A stretch of DNA of 64,000 nucleotides from Macellibacteroides fermentans (lineage in GTDB: Bacteria > Bacteroidota > Bacteroidia > Bacteroidales > Tannerellaceae), in assembly GCF_013409575.1 (NCBI RefSeq), contig NZ_JACCCY010000002.1:558001-622000 (forward strand). Direction: 5' to 3'. Every line of letters starts with the position of its first letter. Positions within the stretch are counted from its first letter, which is position 1. Below are positions 61,244 to 64,000 of this stretch, piece by piece. Both the position numbers and the translations under genes were made by a program. The notes under the pieces are model-generated. The model was given only the letters and a program-made list of their open reading frames with translations, was not told the origin of the DNA and ran no database searches.

Positions 61244-62767
61244 TTATTTCCCTTTTATAAGTGTTCCGAGTACGCTACGGACAATTTGAGTACCTAAAGT
61301 TCGTCCTACAGAAGAAAGCATATTTCCGAACATGCGTTCCGTAGGACTCTGTCTGCTGCTGTTTCTTCGTTCGTTGTTTATTCGTCTACCTTCTTCTGCT
61401 TGCCATTGTTTTTCTTGTTTTATACGTTCCTTTTCTTCCTGCTCACGTTGTTTGTTCAGAATTTCTTTTTCTTCTTCCTGTTGCTTAAGTAAAGCTTCTT
61501 CCTGTAGTATCTCGTAAGCAGAATGTCGGTCTGTTGTTTTTTCGTATATTCCATATAGCGGCGATTGTTTAATGGCTTGTGCCCGTTCTGCATCTGTAAT
61601 TGGCCCGATTTGTCCTTGTGGACATAACATTTTGGCTCGTTCTACAATGCAAGGAGCACCTTTTGAATCAAGAAAGGATACAAGTGCTTCGCCAGTTGCA
61701 AGTTCGAGTATTGCGGTCTCTGTTTCGAATGCTGGATTCTGTCGGAATGTCTGTGCAGCTGTTTTTACCGCTTTTTGATCGCGTGGAGTAAAGGCACGCA
61801 AAGCGTGTTGAATGCGGTTTCCTAACTGACCAAGTATACTTTCCGGCAGATCCAATGGATTTTGAGTAATGAAGTAGACGCCTACGCCTTTGGAGCGGAT
61901 GAGACGGACAATCTGCTCGATTTTATCGAGCAATACTTCTGGAGCATCATCGAACAGCAGGTGGGCTTCATCAAAAAAGAATATAAACTTGGGCCGTTCC
62001 AGGTCGCCTACTTCGGGTAGTTCTTCGTATAGAGAGTTTAACATCCATAACAGGAAGGTTGCATATAACTTAGGTGAATTAAGGAGTTTATCAGCTGCCA
62101 GAATATTTATTACACCTTTTCCCTGTTCTGTTTGCAGAAAATCATAAATGTTAAATTCGGGTTCGCCAAAAAAAAGATCACCACCCTGATCTTCCAAATT
62201 GAGTAATCCACGTTGGATAGCCCCAATACTGGCTGCCGATATATTGCCGTACTGTGTTGTGAAACTACGTGCATTTTCTCCTACATAGGAGAGCATTGCA
62301 CGAAGGTCTTTTATATCAAGTAGTAGCATTTTGTTATCATCTGCAATTCGAAACACAATATTAAGTACTCCAGACTGGGTGTCGTTCAACATCAAAAGCC
62401 TCGAAAGCAATAGTGGTCCCATATCTGATATTGTAGTTCGTAGCGGATGGCCTTTTTCAGCGAATACATCAAAGAAACGGGTAGGATATCCTTGAAATTG
62501 GAATGTTACACCAAATTCTTCCTGTCGTTTGGCAATAAAACTGTTAAGTGTCCCGGCTTTGCTGATACCGGACAGATCTCCTTTCATATCAGCCATGAAG
62601 ACGGGAACGCCCAATTCGCTGAAGCTTTCCGCCAGTATCTGAAGTGATACTGTTTTTCCAGTCCCTGTCGCTCCGGCAATCAACCCGTGACGGTTGGCCA
62701 TTTTAGGATGTATATAGAGCGGCATACTGCCGTGAGCCACATATAATTCCTTGTTGTCTGTCAGCAT
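61244..62767 (-). CDS. HerA/FtsK-like ATPase, DUF853 family (YjgR-like)
   Basis: A 507-residue cytoplasmic ATPase. Walker A is GATGTGKT near residue 33, Walker [17 protein letters not shown] near 270, with a sensor segment [20 protein letters not shown] and arginine-rich [14 protein letters not shown], all typical of DUF853. The C-terminal part (about 415-470) is a Glu/Lys/Gln-rich coiled coil, followed by a short apolar tail. HerA relatives translocate DNA, but the DUF853 subgroup has no established job; no NurA-like nuclease or defence gene lies next to it, so it should not be read as a defence system. Confidence 0.88.
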   Translation of the reverse strand: MLTDNKELYVAHGSMPLYIHPKMANRHGLIAGATGTGKTVSLQILAESFSELGVPVFMADMKGDLSGISKAGTLNSFIAKRQEEFGVTFQFQGYPTRFFDVFAEKGHPLRTTISDMGPLLLSRLLMLNDTQSGVLNIVFRIADDNKMLLLDIKDLRAMLSYVGENARSFTTQYGNISAASIGAIQRGLLNLEDQGGDLFFGEPEFNIYDFLQTEQGKGVINILAADKLLNSPKLYATFLLWMLNSLYEELPEVGDLERPKFIFFFDEAHLLFDDAPEVLLDKIEQIVRLIRSKGVGVYFITQNPLDLPESILGQLGNRIQHALRAFTPRDQKAVKTAAQTFRQNPAFETETAILELATGEALVSFLDSKGAPCIVERAKMLCPQGQIGPITDAERAQAIKQSPLYGIYEKTTDRHSAYEILQEEALLKQQEEEKEILNKQREQEEKERIKQEKQWQAEEGRRINNERRNSSRQSPTERMFGNMLSSVGRTLGTQIVRSVLGTLIKGK

Positions 62768-62848
62768 AAGATAAAGGTATTAGGTTTATAATCACAATAA
62801 TACAACAAATGAGTGTGAAAAACAAGTAGCCAGTCTTAAAAGAATTTG

Positions 62849-63778
62849 TTAAATAAAGAACAAAGAAACACCTATTACGCTGATGATTGCGCCAAATACC
62901 TCTTTCAACGTGATCTTATTTTTGAAAAGCATCCGTGAAGGCCATAGGATAAAGATAGGGGTAAGAGCCATCAGTGTTGAGGCAATACCTGCTTCTGTAT
63001 ACTGTACGGCCATCAATGAAAATGAAACGCCGATAAATGGACCGAAAAGTGTAGCCCCCAGTGCGGCTTTCATCCCTTTGCTATCACGTACCGATAGAGA
63101 AAGACTGGCGAATTTACGTGTATACCACATGACGGCCAAAAAACCCAGGGTACCGGTGATTGCCCGTATAAATGTAGAGGCAAAGGGAAGCATCTGTGAA
63201 GCCTCAAGCATGCCTTCGGGGATGGAGAGTGCATAATAGTTCATCCCAACCTTGCTTAAAACCAGTCCCACACCTTGTCCTATGCCAGCACCAATACCAA
63301 ACATGACTCCTTTAAGAGGGAGTTTAAGACCGAATTTATGGCTTGTGCCTCTGCTCAATACAGATAGTGCGATGCCAGAGAGGGTGACCAGCATTCCGGC
63401 TATAGCTTGAATTGATAATTTTTCGCCAAGAATTAACCATCCGGAAAAAGCGGCGGCAATAGGGGCTAGAGTCATAAAGAGCTGTCCAAAACGTGACCCT
63501 ATCAGAACATAAGCATTGAAAAGACAATAATCTCCTAGGACATAGCCTACAAAGCCTGATAATGATAGCCAGAACCAAGTACGTCCATCAGCATATATTG
63601 GTAGAGGCGAACCGGTAAACCACCACAATGTGATTCCTAAAAAAAGCAGGGAGAGAGACATACGGATCACGTTGAGTTGCAAAGAGCCCAGTCGTTTACT
63701 TCCCACTTCGGCAAATAGGGCTGTGGCGGTCCATGAAATGGCAACACCAACAGAAAGAATCTCACCAAAATATTGCAT
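62849..63778 (-). CDS. DMT-superfamily (EamA) transporter
   Basis: A 309-residue inner-membrane protein with ten predicted helices in two EamA repeats; YFGEILSVGVAISWTATALF opens the first and GVMFGIGAGIGQGVGLVLSK the second. These proteins export or import metabolites such as amino acids or sugars; the substrate is not predictable. A -7 element TACCTTTG lies 18 bp upstream of its start. Confidence 0.87.
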   Translation of the reverse strand: MQYFGEILSVGVAISWTATALFAEVGSKRLGSLQLNVIRMSLSLLFLGITLWWFTGSPLPIYADGRTWFWLSLSGFVGYVLGDYCLFNAYVLIGSRFGQLFMTLAPIAAAFSGWLILGEKLSIQAIAGMLVTLSGIALSVLSRGTSHKFGLKLPLKGVMFGIGAGIGQGVGLVLSKVGMNYYALSIPEGMLEASQMLPFASTFIRAITGTLGFLAVMWYTRKFASLSLSVRDSKGMKAALGATLFGPFIGVSFSLMAVQYTEAGIASTLMALTPIFILWPSRMLFKNKITLKEVFGAIISVIGVSLFFI

Positions 63779-63795
63779 TTCCTAAAATTTGCGCG

Positions 63796-63803
63796 CAAAG
63801 GTA
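63796..63803 (-). promoter_or_regulatory. -7 element of the DMT transporter gene
   Basis: The complement reads TACCTTTG, matching TAnnTTTG, 18 bp before the start; the -33 is weak. Confidence 0.5.
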
Positions 63804-63853
63804 CATTTTTTATATCTTTCGTGGTTAAAAATGGTTGTATTCTTATCCAGGTT

Positions 63854-63883
63854 TTTGTGTTGGTGTATTTTGTTGTATTTTTG
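63854..63883 (+). promoter_or_regulatory. Promoter of the tcdA-like gene
   Basis: The -33 TTTG is at 63854-63857 and the -7 TATTTTTG at 63876-63883, with an 18-bp spacer, slightly short. Confidence 0.55.
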
Positions 63884-63910
63884 CGGCCAAAATCAATGCA
63901 AATATATTGA

Positions 63911-64000
63911 ATGGGGTTAGAAAAAGGTATTTTTAAACGTACGGAGTTATTGGTTGGCAATGATTGGATGACACGTATTGCATCAGCTCGTGTAATAATT
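63911..64000 (+). CDS. tcdA: Start of a ThiF-family tRNA threonylcarbamoyladenosine dehydratase (partial)
   Basis: Thirty codons from the ATG at 63911 to the window end. FKRTELLVGNDWMTRIASAR then VII matches the N-terminus of TcdA/CsdL, which goes on to the nucleotide-binding GVGGVG loop beyond the window. TcdA converts t6A37 in tRNA to its cyclic form using ATP. The call rests on this short segment only; another ThiF/MoeB-like protein is possible. Confidence 0.65.
   Translation, partial: MGLEKGIFKRTELLVGNDWMTRIASARVII

Noticed and set aside
61244-62767. HerA-like ATPase as part of an antiviral defence system
   Set aside because: The DUF853/YjgR-like features are those of a housekeeping family, and no nuclease, Sir2, or other defence-type gene is next to it.

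Overview
The window is chromosomal DNA from a Bacteroidales bacterium, most like the Parabacteroides/Tannerellaceae group (order-level confidence high, genus-level low). The evidence is Bacteroidetes promoters (-33 TTTG, about 20 nt, -7 TAnnTTTG) in front of many genes, Bacteroidetes families (DUF5686, DUF4827, TPR/HTH regulators, a hybrid two-component sensor, SPII lipoproteins, CarboxypepD-reg TonB receptors) and moderate G+C. Most of the window is ordinary core genome with short intergenic gaps, often closed by bidirectional hairpin terminators.

Layout. 0.3-8 kb: TPR/HTH membrane regulator, DUF4268 protein, trmD, a secreted GH3/PA14 glycosidase, an NhaC-type antiporter. 8-16 kb: DUF5686 outer-membrane protein, malic enzyme-phosphotransacetylase fusion, M16 lipoprotein protease. 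16.5-23 kb: His-rich small membrane protein plus TonB receptor, an unusual palindromic intergenic island, an LTA-synthase-like enzyme and an ABC-F protein. 23.4-33.5 kb: a Trp/Tyr- then Ser/Arg-rich exported protein with an OmpP1/FadL porin, an ECF sigma factor with a tiny follower gene, then rpe-comEC-nrnA-DUF4827-glmM and a Nudix hydrolase. 33.7-37 kb: a degenerate histidine kinase, flavodoxin, and a LiaF-like/LytTR pair. 37-43.5 kb: an SDR, the hexuronate operon kduI-exuT-kduD-DUF4861, a TraB/GumN protein and a second palindromic island. 44-53.5 kb: carbohydrate locus with GH20, a hybrid two-component regulator, GH43 and an unassigned toroid-like protein. 53.6-57.5 kb: mobile DNA. 57.5-64 kb: PPOX-fold protein, a damaged sodium-pump decarboxylase beta subunit with a small membrane partner, NTF2-like protein, HerA-like ATPase, DMT transporter and the start of a tcdA-like gene.

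The clearest non-core structure is the nested mobile element. A class C-like group II intron sits 4 bp after the hairpin terminator of the GH43 operon. Its reverse transcriptase gene has been split by a complete 1900-bp ISL3 element (23-bp perfect inverted repeats, 8-bp target duplication) and independently carries an in-frame TGA. Removing the IS and one target copy restores a single frame, so both events can be read base by base.

The most likely undescribed pieces are (i) two palindrome-rich intergenic islands at 19.45 and 43.6 kb, built from a palindromic core used three times and related linker words; (ii) a 21-bp-phased direct repeat just upstream of the GH43 promoter, a good candidate operator for the neighbouring hybrid sensor; (iii) the GH43-linked protein of unknown function; and (iv) the N-terminal deletion/frameshift in the decarboxylase beta subunit. 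I see no CRISPR array, tRNA, rRNA, phage or dedicated defence system here.
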